50,276 nt of DNA from an uncultured Clostridia bacterium (GTDB taxonomy: Bacteria; Bacillota; Clostridia; TANB77; CAG-508), in contig CAKPIK010000006.1 of assembly GCA_934162365.1 (NCBI GenBank), positions 1-50,276 of the forward strand, read 5' to 3'. The notes beneath the pieces are model-generated. The model saw only the letters and a list, made by a program, of their open reading frames with translations, was not told where the DNA came from and did not search any database. A program made the position numbers and the translations under genes. The number at the start of each line of letters is the position of its first letter. Position 1 is the stretch's first letter. Positions 1 through 8,307 of this stretch are shown here, one piece after another.

Positions 1-63
1 TTTATATATCTTATATTATCAATAATTGGATGTTTTATAGGTAATAAAATAAAAAATAGTTAG
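1..63 (+). CDS. C-terminal end of a membrane protein (partial)
   Basis: The first 20 codons of frame 1 are open and end in TAG at 61-63; the other two forward frames close within about 45 bases. The encoded tail is hydrophobic (FIYLILSIIGCF) followed by a short basic end (GNKIKNS), which fits the last membrane segment of a protein that starts outside the window. A hairpin with a short T run follows at 82-113. Too short for any function call. Confidence 0.35.
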   Translation, partial: FIYLILSIIGCFIGNKIKNS

Positions 64-81
64 TCAAATTACAATTTTTGG

Positions 82-113
82 AGCAGGTAATTAGTTGATA
101 ATTATCTGCTTTT
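82..113 (+). terminator. Probable rho-independent terminator
   Basis: A 12-bp stem (82-93 with 99-110, one G-T pair) and a 5-base loop is followed by TTT. It would end the transcript of the partial gene at 1-63. The hairpin also covers the far-upstream TTG (95) that could be read as a start for the next gene, which argues against that start. Confidence 0.5.
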
Positions 114-151
114 GTGATAAAATGAGCAAAAAAGTAGGAGGAGAATTAAAT

Positions 152-739
152 ATGAATAAGAAAAGAATTATACAAATTGGTATTATTATATTTGTGATCG
201 TTTTTGTTGCTATATGTATTGTAATAGTTCAATTTTCAAAGCATGATTTAGAAGAAGCTAAAAAAGATTTACAAAAAACTCAAGAAAAGTATGGTTGGGT
301 TGAAAAAGAAAGTGTTGATGTTTTAGTTGCAAAATTTAATACACAAGTAATGGATAATGATAGTTCCTCTTTAAATCCAGCATCAACTGATTATCTAGTT
401 GAAGAAAACAATCAATATTGGTATGGTTTAATTGAAGGAATATATTTAGTAGTTATTCCAGAAAAATATACAGGTGATAGAACAGCAGATATTGTCGACA
501 AAATGTTGATTTATGTGCAAACATCGACCAAATATGAAAATGATGTTCAAAAATATGTAAAATATTTAATCAAAGCTAACAATGAAGAAATTACCAATTC
601 AGAAATTGAAACATTATTAAAAGGGGCAAAAGACAATGCATCAGCTGGAAAAACATCTAATAATGGAAAGGGTATTTCTGTAGGATTTTTACAAGCAGAT
701 AATTATTATGAATATCAAGTGATTAGACTATTTAAGTAA
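152..739 (+). CDS. Unknown membrane-anchored extracellular protein
   Basis: The product is 195 residues. I do not recognise the family. It begins with basic residues (MNKKR) and one long hydrophobic segment at about residues 6-28, then a hydrophilic charged domain, so it is probably an N-terminally anchored protein facing outside. A short charged helix follows the anchor (HDLEEAKKDLQKTQEKYGW). The start at 152 is chosen because AGGAGGA (137-143) lies about eight bases upstream; an in-frame TTG at 95 lies inside a hairpin and has no ribosome site. The gene stands alone, with a terminator on each side. Confidence 0.7.
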   Translation: MNKKRIIQIGIIIFVIVFVAICIVIVQFSKHDLEEAKKDLQKTQEKYGWVEKESVDVLVAKFNTQVMDNDSSSLNPASTDYLVEENNQYWYGLIEGIYLVVIPEKYTGDRTADIVDKMLIYVQTSTKYENDVQKYVKYLIKANNEEITNSEIETLLKGAKDNASAGKTSNNGKGISVGFLQADNYYEYQVIRLFK

Positions 740-783
740 TCATTATTAAATTATAATTTGTAATAGTTTTATAAATTTATGGG

Positions 784-813
784 GGGGCGACCAAAGGTTG
801 CTTCTATTTTTTT
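784..813 (+). terminator. Rho-independent terminator
   Basis: A GC-rich stem pairs GCGACC (787-792) with GGTTGC (796-801) around an AAA loop, extended outward by G-T and G-C pairs to 784/804, followed by TATTTTTTTT. It ends the transcript of the anchored protein at 152-739. Confidence 0.7.
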
Positions 814-852
814 AAATTTGACAAATATTTGGTAAACAAGCACAAAACAATC

Positions 853-887
853 TCTCCTGCATAATATATACAAAATTATGCAGGAGG
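853..887 (+). promoter_or_regulatory. Hairpin sequestering the peroxiredoxin ribosome site
   Basis: An exact 11-bp inverted repeat (855-865 with 875-885), extended by C854-G886 and a T-G pair, has a 9-base AT-rich loop. The 3' arm contains CAGGAGG, the Shine-Dalgarno of the gene at 898, so in RNA the ribosome site is fully paired. As DNA it is also a good dyad operator. A TTGACA box lies at 818-823, but I see no well-spaced -10 for it. Whether this is a thermosensor-like element, a protein-binding site or both cannot be told from sequence. Confidence 0.55.
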
Positions 888-897
888 TTTATTTTTT

Positions 898-1626
898 ATG
901 GATTATGAATTGATGATGAATGGAACGGTTAAAATAGGAATGAAGGCTCCAGATTTTGAAGCGGTTACTACATATGGAAATGTTTGTTTAAGTGATTACA
1001 TAGGAAAATGGCTTATATTGTTTTCTCATCCGGGCGATTTTACACCAGTTTGTACAACTGAAATGATTGCTTTTTCTAATGCAAATGAATTTTTTAAACA
1101 ACGAAATGCATGTTTATTAGGATTAAGTATAGATAGTAATCCTTCACATTTGGCATGGATGTATGATATTTATTTAAGAACCGGAGTTAAAATTCCATTT
1201 CCAATAATTGCAGACAGAAATGGAGAAATTGCAAGAAAGTATGGAATGATTTCTAGTGATGTTAGTAATACAGAAACTGTTAGAAATGTTTATATAATTG
1301 ATCCAAATGGAATAATAAGATTGATATTAATATATCCAATGAATGTTGGAAGATGTATTCCTGAAATTTTAAGAGCCTTAGAAGCTTTACAAATCGCAGG
1401 AGAGTGCAAAGGCTCTACGCCAGCTAATTGGAGACTAGGAGAACCAATAATTAATCCAATTCCAACAACTTTTTGCGGCTTAGAAGAAAGAGTTCAAAAT
1501 GTAAAAAATAACAAAAATGGAATGAGTTGGTATTTGAGTTTTAAAAATCCAGATGAATGTAAACAAAATACTGTTCAAAATAAAGAAATAAAAAAATTGG
1601 AAGAGAAAAAAGAAAAAAAGTGCTAA
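898..1626 (+). CDS. Peroxiredoxin (Prx6/AhpC-like)
   Basis: A thiol peroxidase of 242 residues that reduces hydrogen peroxide and organic peroxides in the cytoplasm. The AhpC/TSA fold starts at about residue 11. The peroxidatic cysteine is C52 in DFTPVCTTE, with the usual Pro and Thr. The C-terminal region with PANWRLGEP resembles the long Prx6 group found in archaea and anaerobes. Further cysteines follow (for example in TFCGLEE and NPDECK), and the chain ends in a Lys-rich tail with a last-residue cysteine, so a resolving cysteine is available. The ribosome site AGGAGG (882-887) lies in a strong hairpin. A small Cys-rich DUF1540 gene follows 57 bases downstream, probably on the same transcript. 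Confidence 0.9.
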   Translation: MDYELMMNGTVKIGMKAPDFEAVTTYGNVCLSDYIGKWLILFSHPGDFTPVCTTEMIAFSNANEFFKQRNACLLGLSIDSNPSHLAWMYDIYLRTGVKIPFPIIADRNGEIARKYGMISSDVSNTETVRNVYIIDPNGIIRLILIYPMNVGRCIPEILRALEALQIAGECKGSTPANWRLGEPIINPIPTTFCGLEERVQNVKNNKNGMSWYLSFKNPDECKQNTVQNKEIKKLEEKKEKKC

Positions 1627-1683
1627 TAAATTTTAAAAAATAACAAATAATAATTATATGAAAATTATTAGGAGGTTATTTTA

Positions 1684-1848
1684 ATGGATGACAAACAAAA
1701 AATAAACTGTACAGTTGAAAGTTGTAAATATAATAATTGTGATAAGCAATTATGTGAGTTAAAACAAATAGTAGTGTCTCCAACACCAAATTGTAATACA
1801 ACTAAATGTGATGAGTCTATGTGCTCAAGCTATGAATATCAAAAGTAA
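1684..1848 (+). CDS. DUF1540 small cysteine-rich protein
   Basis: A 54-residue protein with eight cysteines, starting MDDKQKINCTVESC and ending in CDESMCSSYEYQK. The spacing C-x4-C-x4-C-x4-C with a second Cys cluster matches DUF1540, small proteins common in clostridia and thought to bind metal or an iron-sulfur cluster; their role is not established. The ribosome site AGGAGGT (1670-1676) is well placed for the ATG. It follows the peroxiredoxin and precedes a terminator, so a role in oxidative or metal stress is a fair inference only. Confidence 0.8.
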   Translation: MDDKQKINCTVESCKYNNCDKQLCELKQIVVSPTPNCNTTKCDESMCSSYEYQK

Positions 1849-1873
1849 ATAATTTACTAAGTAATTTAAAGTG

Positions 1874-1906
1874 AAAAATCGCAATTTTGCGATTTTTTGC
1901 TTTTTA
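1874..1906 (+). terminator. Rho-independent terminator
   Basis: AAAATCGCAA (1875-1884) pairs with TTGCGATTTT (1887-1896), followed by a T-rich run to 1905. It closes the peroxiredoxin-DUF1540 unit. Confidence 0.8.
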
Positions 1907-1917
1907 AAATTTGTCAC

Positions 1918-1945
1918 TTGATTGTCATTTTTAGTGTGCTATAAT
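1918..1945 (+). promoter_or_regulatory. Sigma-A type promoter of the GT51 gene
   Basis: TTGATT (1918-1923), 16 bases, TATAAT (1940-1945). It lies directly after the preceding terminator and 35 bases before the start at 1980. Confidence 0.6.
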
Positions 1946-1979
1946 AAATATAGAGTACAAATGGAGAAAAAGATGTGAA

Positions 1980-2678
1980 ATGAAAAAAGTAATTAAAATT
2001 TTAATTGTTTTATTATTTATTATAATATGTATTTCAATACCATTTATTGTTAAAGGGTATAATTTATACAAAAAAGCCCTAGATGAAGTAAGTATTGAAG
2101 AGAAAGTTGAACAAATTCAAAGTAAAAGTAATTATACAAAACTTTCAGAACTACCACAAATATATATTGATGCTGTATTAGCAGTTGAAGATCATAGGTA
2201 TTATAAACATGGAGCAATAGATATAATTTCAATAGGACGAGCTATTGTAACTAATATAAAAGAAAAAGAATTTGCAGAGGGAGGAAGTACAATAACTCAG
2301 CAGTTAGCAAAAAATATTTACTTTACACAGAAAAAAGAAATGGAAAGAAAAATTGCAGAAGTATTTATGGCTTATGAACTTGAAAGAAAATTAGGTAAAG
2401 ATGAAATAGTAGAATTGTATTTAAATACAAGTTATTTTGGAAATGGATATTATACTGTAAAAGAAGCAAGTAGAGGATATTTTAAAAAAGAACCTAAAAG
2501 TATGACTGCATATGAAGCTACAATGCTTGCAGGAATACCAAATGCACCTTCAGTATATGCTCCAACTAAAAATTTGAGTTTAGCTAAACAAAGACAAAAA
2601 CAAGTTATAACCAAGATGGTTAAATATAAATATTTAACACAAGAAGAGGCAGATAAAATATTAAAAGATAATGATTAA
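1980..2678 (+). CDS. Monofunctional peptidoglycan glycosyltransferase (GT51)
   Basis: Polymerises lipid II into glycan strands on the outer face of the membrane. The 232-residue product has an N-terminal anchor (about residues 5-25) and a single GT51 domain. Visible GT51 motifs are VEDHRYYKHGAID with the catalytic Glu at residue 70, GGSTITQQLAKN, the second acidic helix with KIAEVFMAYELE, LYLNTSYFGNGYY, and the AGIPNAPSVYAP block. There is no transpeptidase domain; the length fits monofunctional enzymes of the MtgA/SgtB kind rather than a class A penicillin-binding protein. It is a single-gene unit with its own promoter and a terminator shared with the convergent tmcAL. Confidence 0.9.
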   Translation: MKKVIKILIVLLFIIICISIPFIVKGYNLYKKALDEVSIEEKVEQIQSKSNYTKLSELPQIYIDAVLAVEDHRYYKHGAIDIISIGRAIVTNIKEKEFAEGGSTITQQLAKNIYFTQKKEMERKIAEVFMAYELERKLGKDEIVELYLNTSYFGNGYYTVKEASRGYFKKEPKSMTAYEATMLAGIPNAPSVYAPTKNLSLAKQRQKQVITKMVKYKYLTQEEADKILKDND

Positions 2679-2692
2679 TAATAAAAAATATT

Positions 2693-2723
2693 AAGTCGAT
2701 TTCTTATATTTAGAAATCGACTT
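2693..2723. terminator. Bidirectional terminator
   Basis: A perfect 12-bp stem (2693-2704 with 2712-2723) has an A-rich left side and TTTTAAT on the right, so it can stop transcription in both directions. It sits between the convergent GT51 gene and tmcAL, whose stop codon begins right at its edge. Confidence 0.8.
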
Positions 2724-3956
2724 TTAATATATAATCATATTATGAGTGTAATCTAAGTTAGACCAAGAATCTTTTTCATAACCTAAGGTATAAATGTTTG
2801 TTGCATTTATATCTGTGTTTAACATATTTAATAATTGTTTACTTGGATTATTATCAATGTATTTTTTTACAGAAGTTATAATATTTAGATTTGGATTTGC
2901 TCTTGAAATAACAGAAAGTAGCTCTTTTCCTTTGTTATTAAAACCAAGCACTCTAATATATGGTTGAGTTTTAAAAGATTCTTTCATATCATTTTTAGTA
3001 ATTCCTAGTAAAGCATAAATAAGTATTCTTTGTATTCTTGTGTTTGTATATCTTTTTGTTTTAATTATATTCATAAATTCTTCTATTGTGTTGCAAGAAT
3101 TAGCAGCATTTTTTATATTATGTTCTAAACCTTCAGCGACATCTGGTAAGTTTGCAATTTCTTTTAATGACATTTTTCTTAAAGTATAAAGTATTTCTTT
3201 TTCAAAAGCAGAAATATCTTTAACATAATGACCTTTTAAAATACTATTATATAATATTCTATAAGAGCTAGATGGCATAAGTTTACTCATACCAGCTGGT
3301 TTGTTATTTTTAATCATTTCTCGTATAGCTGTGGCACTAGCAAAATTTCCATTAATATTTAAATCGTTGTATCCAACATTAACTCTTTTTACAGAAATAG
3401 GTTTAATTTGACTTTTAAGTTTTTTTAAAGCCTTAATATATTCAATGGCTAAAATATTGTTTGGACTAGATAATACATTTGAATATTTTCTAATGTCATT
3501 TAAATACATAAGAAGTGCATTTTCTCTAGCTTTTGGAAATGAAATTCCTTTTGAAAGTTCATGTTTTAATATAGAGGTGAATTCTGTTGGTTGTTTGTAT
3601 AAAACAGAAGCCATTTTATCTAAGACTTCTAAATCACAAGATTCACTACCAAAAGAAATATAATCAACAATCTTTAATGAGTCTAATATTTTTACTGCAC
3701 CGTATGCAAAATTTTCTGCACTAGAAATGCTGTATATGGTTGGAAGTTCAATAACTAAATCAACACCGTTAGAAAGAGCCATATTAGCTTTATCCCATTT
3801 GTTAATTAAAGAAACATTTCCACGTTGAACAAAATTGCCAGATATAACTGCAATTGTATAGTCTGCATGTGCATTTTGTTTTGATGCTTCCAAATGATAT
3901 TTATGACCATTATGAAAGGGATTGTATTCACCTATTATACCAACAACATTTGTCAT
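2724..3956 (-). CDS. tmcAL: tRNA(Met) cytidine acetate ligase TmcAL
   Basis: Uses acetate and ATP to form N4-acetylcytidine at the wobble base of elongator tRNA-Met (the YlbM family). The product is 410 residues, the usual size. The N-terminus VVGIIGEYNPFHNGHKYHL carries the nucleotidyltransferase HxGH signature, and SGNFVQRGN, DLVIELP and the SFGSE block are typical of the family. The rest is helical with a C-terminal RNA-binding part. It is transcribed alone on the minus strand, divergent from rnhA. Confidence 0.92.
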   Translation of the reverse strand: MTNVVGIIGEYNPFHNGHKYHLEASKQNAHADYTIAVISGNFVQRGNVSLINKWDKANMALSNGVDLVIELPTIYSISSAENFAYGAVKILDSLKIVDYISFGSESCDLEVLDKMASVLYKQPTEFTSILKHELSKGISFPKARENALLMYLNDIRKYSNVLSSPNNILAIEYIKALKKLKSQIKPISVKRVNVGYNDLNINGNFASATAIREMIKNNKPAGMSKLMPSSSYRILYNSILKGHYVKDISAFEKEILYTLRKMSLKEIANLPDVAEGLEHNIKNAANSCNTIEEFMNIIKTKRYTNTRIQRILIYALLGITKNDMKESFKTQPYIRVLGFNNKGKELLSVISRANPNLNIITSVKKYIDNNPSKQLLNMLNTDINATNIYTLGYEKDSWSNLDYTHNMIIY

Positions 3957-4056
3957 AAAAATATAACTCCTTATTGTAATTAAAACTATTTACTGATATA
4001 ATATCATAAAATGTTAAATAATACAATTAAAAAATAAAATAACATAGGAGAGAAGT

Positions 4057-4485
4057 ATGGAAGAAGTAACAATTTATACAGATGGAGCATGTTCTGGCAA
4101 CCCTGGACCAGGAGGTTGGGGAACTATACTAATGTATAATGAAAATAAAAAAGAAATCTCAGGTGGAAAAGATAATACAACTAATAATGTTATGGAATTA
4201 ACAGCAGTTATAGAAGGATTAAAACTTTTAAAATTCCCATGTAAAGTAAAACTATATAGTGATAGCGCATACGTTGTTAATGCTTTTAATCAAAAATGGA
4301 TTTATGGTTGGCTAAAAAATGGTTGGAAAAATGCAAGTAAAGAACCTGTGAAAAATAAAGAACTATGGCAAGAATTATATGAATTAACTAAAATACATGA
4401 GGTTGAATTTATAAAAGTAAAAGGCCATGCAGATAATGAATACAATAATCGTTGTGATGAATTGGCAAGAAATGCAATTAAGTAA
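4057..4485 (+). CDS. rnhA: Ribonuclease HI
   Basis: Cuts RNA in RNA-DNA hybrids. The 142-residue product is a single RNase H domain. The acidic catalytic set is present: D9 in YTDGACSGNPGPGG, E47 in NNVMELTA, D69 in LYSDSAYV and D134 in NRCDELA, with H124 in VKGHADNE. No N-terminal hybrid-binding domain is present. The ribosome site is AGGAGAG just before 4057. The gene is divergent from tmcAL, so the 100-base gap must carry both promoters. Confidence 0.95.
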   Translation: MEEVTIYTDGACSGNPGPGGWGTILMYNENKKEISGGKDNTTNNVMELTAVIEGLKLLKFPCKVKLYSDSAYVVNAFNQKWIYGWLKNGWKNASKEPVKNKELWQELYELTKIHEVEFIKVKGHADNEYNNRCDELARNAIK

Positions 4486-4562
4486 AGATGTCACTTAAAA
4501 GTCACAATAGAATAATATATTACAACTATTATAGTATTAATAAAAGGACTAGAAATAATTAA

Positions 4563-5282
4563 ATGAAGAAATTGAATAAAGTACAAATATTAAAATTAAT
4601 AGCATTTGTAATAGTTGTTGGAATTTGCATTTATGCTACTATTTATTTATATCCAACAATTAAAAATATAACAACTCCAGAAGGACAGATTAAATTTAAA
4701 AATGAAATAACAAACTCTGGAATTAAAGGTATGTTAATGCTGTTTTATTTAGAAATAGCACAAATAATTTTAGCAGTATTACCTGGAGAACCATTAGAAG
4801 TTTTAGCAGGTATGTGCTATGGCAGTATTGGTGGAACGATATTTATTATGTTCTGTGTATTTATAAGCACAACTGTTATTTTTTATTTGGTAAGAAAATT
4901 TGGAAAAAACTTGGTATACGAATTTTGTAGCCAAGAAAAAATCGATAAAATAGAAAATAGTAAAATTTTTAACGATCCAAAGAAAATAGAAAAAATAATG
5001 TGTATATTATTTTTAATACCAGGAACACCTAAAGATTTATTAGTATATATTGGAGGATTACTTCCAATAAAGCCTTCAAGGTTTATATTAATTTCGACAT
5101 TTGTAAGGTTTCCATCTGTGATATCTTCTACAATAGTAGGAAATAGCATAATAAATGGAAAATGGGCAAATGCTGGAATTGTTTATTTATTAACACTTGT
5201 GTTTGTTACTATAACAATATTGATAATTAATATATTTGATAAAAATAAAGAAGCCAAAAAAGCTTTAAACATTATTAAATAA
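4563..5282 (+). CDS. TVP38/TMEM64 (DedA-superfamily) membrane protein
   Basis: A 239-residue integral membrane protein with about five to six hydrophobic segments. The core EIAQIILAVLPGEPLEVLAG, GTIFIMFCVF and the later IPGTPKDLLVYIGGLLPIK with FPSVISSTIVG match the SNARE-associated/VTT domain (TVP38/TMEM64). DedA-superfamily members are linked to lipid scrambling and membrane homeostasis; the substrate here is unknown. The ribosome site is weak (AAAGGA, rather far upstream). Another membrane gene follows after 15 bases, so they are co-transcribed. Confidence 0.85.
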   Translation: MKKLNKVQILKLIAFVIVVGICIYATIYLYPTIKNITTPEGQIKFKNEITNSGIKGMLMLFYLEIAQIILAVLPGEPLEVLAGMCYGSIGGTIFIMFCVFISTTVIFYLVRKFGKNLVYEFCSQEKIDKIENSKIFNDPKKIEKIMCILFLIPGTPKDLLVYIGGLLPIKPSRFILISTFVRFPSVISSTIVGNSIINGKWANAGIVYLLTLVFVTITILIINIFDKNKEAKKALNIIK

Positions 5283-5297
5283 TAAAAGGGAGAAAAA

Positions 5298-5906
5298 ATG
5301 AAAGACAGTAATATTAAAGTATTATCTTTGAAAATACAAAATTTACTTATATATTATTTTATATGCTCTATACTTGGCTGGATAATGGAGGTTTTGTATG
5401 CATACAGTGTTTTTGGAACATTTGTAGATAGAGGATTTTTATATGGACCAATGTGCCCTATATATGGTTGGGGAGCAGTTGCAATGGTACTAGTAACTGA
5501 AAAAATAAGAAAAAAGAAGGTTAATACTTTAGGAATCTTTCTTATTGTAACAGCTATATTTACAATACTAGAGTATCTTACTTCTTTAGTCTTAGAACTT
5601 ATATTTAATCTAAGATGGTGGGATTACTCAAACTATTTTCTAAATATTAATGGTAGAGTATGTTTAATATTCTCTATATTTTTTGGATTTATGGGTATTG
5701 TATTTGTTAAAAAAATATATCCAAGAATACAGAGATTAATAAAAAATATAAGAAAGAAAATATCTATAAAAATGTTGTGGATAATTTTGATTTCACTTAT
5801 TGTACTATCTAATGTTGATGGTATACTTTCAAGTATAAAATACATAAAAAAAGATGCAAACTCTATAGATGATAGAGTAATTATTCAAGAAAAGGTGCAA
5901 GATTAA
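5298..5906 (+). CDS. Putative CmpB-like membrane protein (PF06541)
   Basis: A 202-residue protein with about five membrane segments. The conserved opening YYFICSILGWIMEVLYA, followed by FVDRGFLYGPMCPIYGWGA and a later RWWDYS, is the signature of the family named putative ABC transporter type IV/CmpB, abundant in Firmicutes. No ATPase partner is encoded nearby and transport is unproven. The stop codon overlaps the tcdA start by one base (TAATG), showing translational coupling. Confidence 0.8.
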   Translation: MKDSNIKVLSLKIQNLLIYYFICSILGWIMEVLYAYSVFGTFVDRGFLYGPMCPIYGWGAVAMVLVTEKIRKKKVNTLGIFLIVTAIFTILEYLTSLVLELIFNLRWWDYSNYFLNINGRVCLIFSIFFGFMGIVFVKKIYPRIQRLIKNIRKKISIKMLWIILISLIVLSNVDGILSSIKYIKKDANSIDDRVIIQEKVQD

Positions 5907-6601
5907 TGGAGAATATATTTACAAGAACAGAAATATTAATTGGAACAGAAAAATTAAATAAAATAAAAAACGCTAAAGTTATTGTATATGGAGTAGGAGG
6001 AGTTGGCTCATTTGTTGTAGAAGCATTGGCTAGAGCAGGAGTTGGACATATAGTAATAATAGACTATGACAAAGTTGCAATCTCTAATATTAATAGACAA
6101 ATAATTGCTACAAATGAGACTATTGGAAAATATAAAGTTGAAGTAGCGAAAGAGAGGATATTATCAATTAATCCAGATGCAGTGGTTGAAGCATATAGAC
6201 CAGATGAAATTAACAATGGAGAGACAAGCATAATAGATTCTTCTATTGATTATGTTGTAGATGCAATAGACACAATGAAAAGTAAATTAGAAATAATAAA
6301 AAGGGCACACGAGGAGAATGTACCAATAATATCAGCTGCAGGAGCTGCAAATAAACTTAATCCATTAATGTTTGAGGTCGCTGATATATATAAAACATCA
6401 GTATGTCCAGTTTGCAAAATACTAAGAAAAGAATTAAAAAAATCAGGAATAAAAAAACATAAAGTAGTATACTCAAAAGAAGAACCAATAAAACCACAAT
6501 ATAAAGAAAATCAAGAAAAAGCATTAGGAAGTATTTCGTTTGTACCATCAGTTGCAGGATTAATAATAGCAAGTCAAGTAGTAAAAGATATAATCGAATA
6601 A
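5906..6601 (+). CDS. tcdA: tRNA threonylcarbamoyladenosine dehydratase TcdA
   Basis: ATP-dependent enzyme that cyclises t6A37 in tRNA to ct6A. The 231-residue product belongs to the ThiF/E1 superfamily: nucleotide loop GVGGVGS at about residues 29-35, DYDKVAISNINRQ, and YVVDAIDTMKSK. The insert SVCPVCKILRKELKK and the VVYSKEEP stretch fit the TcdA/YgdL branch rather than ThiF or MoeB. It is the last gene of a run starting at 4563 and is followed by a bidirectional terminator. Confidence 0.9.
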   Translation: MENIFTRTEILIGTEKLNKIKNAKVIVYGVGGVGSFVVEALARAGVGHIVIIDYDKVAISNINRQIIATNETIGKYKVEVAKERILSINPDAVVEAYRPDEINNGETSIIDSSIDYVVDAIDTMKSKLEIIKRAHEENVPIISAAGAANKLNPLMFEVADIYKTSVCPVCKILRKELKKSGIKKHKVVYSKEEPIKPQYKENQEKALGSISFVPSVAGLIIASQVVKDIIE

Positions 6602-6602
6602 T

Positions 6603-6633
6603 AAAAAATCAACTCATTTTGAGTTGATTTTTT
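6603..6633. terminator. Bidirectional terminator
   Basis: A 14-bp perfect stem (6603-6616 with 6620-6633) has six As on the left and six Ts on the right. It serves both tcdA and the convergent spoIVA. Confidence 0.85.
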
Positions 6634-6637
6634 ATTG

Positions 6638-8116
6638 CTATAATATTATGCAAATTAATCCGCCACTGCCTTCGTTTATGATTCTTTGAAGTGTTTCTTG
6701 TAACTTCATTTGAGCATCTTCAGGCATTTTTGAAAGTTTATTTTGCAGTCCTTCATTTACAAGTTCATGTAGATTTTTACCAAATATGTTTGATTCCCAT
6801 ATTTTTAATGGGTCACTTTCAAATTCAGATAGTAAGTAATTTACTAATTCTTCAGATTGTTTTTCGGAACCTACTATTGGAGAAACTTCAGTTTCAATAT
6901 CTGCTCTTATCATATGTATAGATGGTGCACGTGCTTTTAGTTTAACTCCAAATTTAGAACCTTGTTTTACTATTTCTGGCTCATCTAAAATTAATTCTTC
7001 GATAGATGGAGTAACAATGCCATAACCTTTTTGTTTTACTTCGTTTAAAGCGAAGGAAATCTTATCGTACTCTTTTTTTACGGTAGATAAAGTAGAGATG
7101 GTTGAAAATAAATCTCCTTCGTTGGCAATATTTACACCAGATACTTCTGTTAATACTTTATAGAATAGTTCTTCTTTTAACATTATTGATATATTTACTT
7201 GACCATTTCCTAAATTAATGTCGTCACTTGTGCATTTATCTACTACTTCACTATTTTGAAGATTTGAAATTGCAGTATCAATTTCTTTTAATTCATTAAC
7301 ATTACTAAAGGCGTTCATTATATCACTGTAAAGAGTTGTTTTTAACCAATGTGTATTATCTAAAGCATCAATCCATTTAGGAAAATTAATGTTTATTTGA
7401 TCAATAGGAAATTCATATAAAACTCTAGAAAAAACATTGTTTATATCATTTATTTCTAAATTTGAACAATCTGCTGGAATTACTGGAGCGTTATATTTTT
7501 CCTCTAATTCTTCTGCAAGACTTCTAGTGCCTTCAGAATAAGGTGAACTAGAATTTAAAACAATTGCAAAAGGTTTGTTTAGTTCTTTTAATTCTCTTAC
7601 TACACGTTCTTCAGCTTCTATATAATCGGATCTTGGGATATCTGTTATGCTACCATCAGTTGTTACTAAAAGACCTATTGTAGAATGTTCTTTAATAACT
7701 TTTCTTGTTCCAATTTCTGCAGCTTCTTCAAAAGGAATTTCATCGTCAGACCATGGAGTTTTAACCATCCTTGGCATATCATCCTCTAAGTAACCAATAG
7801 CATCATTTACTAAATATCCTACACAATCTACTAAACGAGTTTTTAATTTTAAATTATCTCCTATTGTAATGTCAATTGCTTCATTTGGAACAAATTTTGG
7901 TTCAGTAGTCATTATTGTTCTACCTGCTGCACTTTGTGGCAGTTCATCTTGAGCTCTTTGCCTTTTATATTCGTTATCTATATTAGGAATAACTAATAAA
8001 TCCATAAATCTTTTAATAAATGTGGATTTACCAGTTCTAACTGGACCTACAACACCAATATAAATATCGCCATTTGTACGAGCCTGTATATCTTGATATA
8101 AATTTAAATTCTCCAT
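6638..8116 (-). CDS. spoIVA: Stage IV sporulation protein A
   Basis: ATPase that self-assembles into the basement layer of the spore coat on the forespore surface. At 492 residues it has the standard length. The N-terminus NLYQDIQARTNGDIYIGVVGPVRTGKSTF holds the P-loop (about residues 24-32), followed by the RTIMTTEPKFVPNEA and LVDCVGYLV regions of the TRAFAC-like fold; the C-terminus ends in GGLICIIL. The ribosome site is AAGGAGG. A mother-cell promoter is expected, but I found no convincing sigma-E box. This gene shows that the organism forms endospores. Confidence 0.97.
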   Translation of the reverse strand: MENLNLYQDIQARTNGDIYIGVVGPVRTGKSTFIKRFMDLLVIPNIDNEYKRQRAQDELPQSAAGRTIMTTEPKFVPNEAIDITIGDNLKLKTRLVDCVGYLVNDAIGYLEDDMPRMVKTPWSDDEIPFEEAAEIGTRKVIKEHSTIGLLVTTDGSITDIPRSDYIEAEERVVRELKELNKPFAIVLNSSSPYSEGTRSLAEELEEKYNAPVIPADCSNLEINDINNVFSRVLYEFPIDQININFPKWIDALDNTHWLKTTLYSDIMNAFSNVNELKEIDTAISNLQNSEVVDKCTSDDINLGNGQVNISIMLKEELFYKVLTEVSGVNIANEGDLFSTISTLSTVKKEYDKISFALNEVKQKGYGIVTPSIEELILDEPEIVKQGSKFGVKLKARAPSIHMIRADIETEVSPIVGSEKQSEELVNYLLSEFESDPLKIWESNIFGKNLHELVNEGLQNKLSKMPEDAQMKLQETLQRIINEGSGGLICIIL

Positions 8117-8223
8117 TTAAATTAACCTCCTTAAAAATGTTTGTACAATAAACTTTATTAATTTATATTAGCAACAACAATTAATATTACAAAAAACTCG
8201 AAAAAAATTAAAATATCTTAAAC

Positions 8224-8252
8224 TTGCAATAAATTTTCTTTTGTGCTATTAT
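8224..8252 (+). promoter_or_regulatory. Promoter of glmU
   Basis: TTGCAA (8224-8229), 17 bases, TATTAT (8247-8252), with a TG one base before the -10 (extended -10). Transcription would start about 50 bases before the chosen start codon. Confidence 0.7.
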
Positions 8253-8307
8253 GATTTTGTTTAGTTATGAATATACATTATATATAAACATTTTTGGAGG
8301 CGATTAT

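Noticed and set aside
95..151. Upstream TTG start for the anchored protein
   Set aside because: The TTG is in the loop of a terminator hairpin; ATG 152 has a strong ribosome site and gives a normal membrane anchor.
818..823. TTGACA as a peroxiredoxin promoter
   Set aside because: No acceptable -10 is found 16-18 bases downstream, so I did not annotate it as a promoter.
8251..8307. Upstream start for glmU
   Set aside because: The ATG lies in the promoter -10 region; ATG 8308 follows TTGGAGG and matches the family start.
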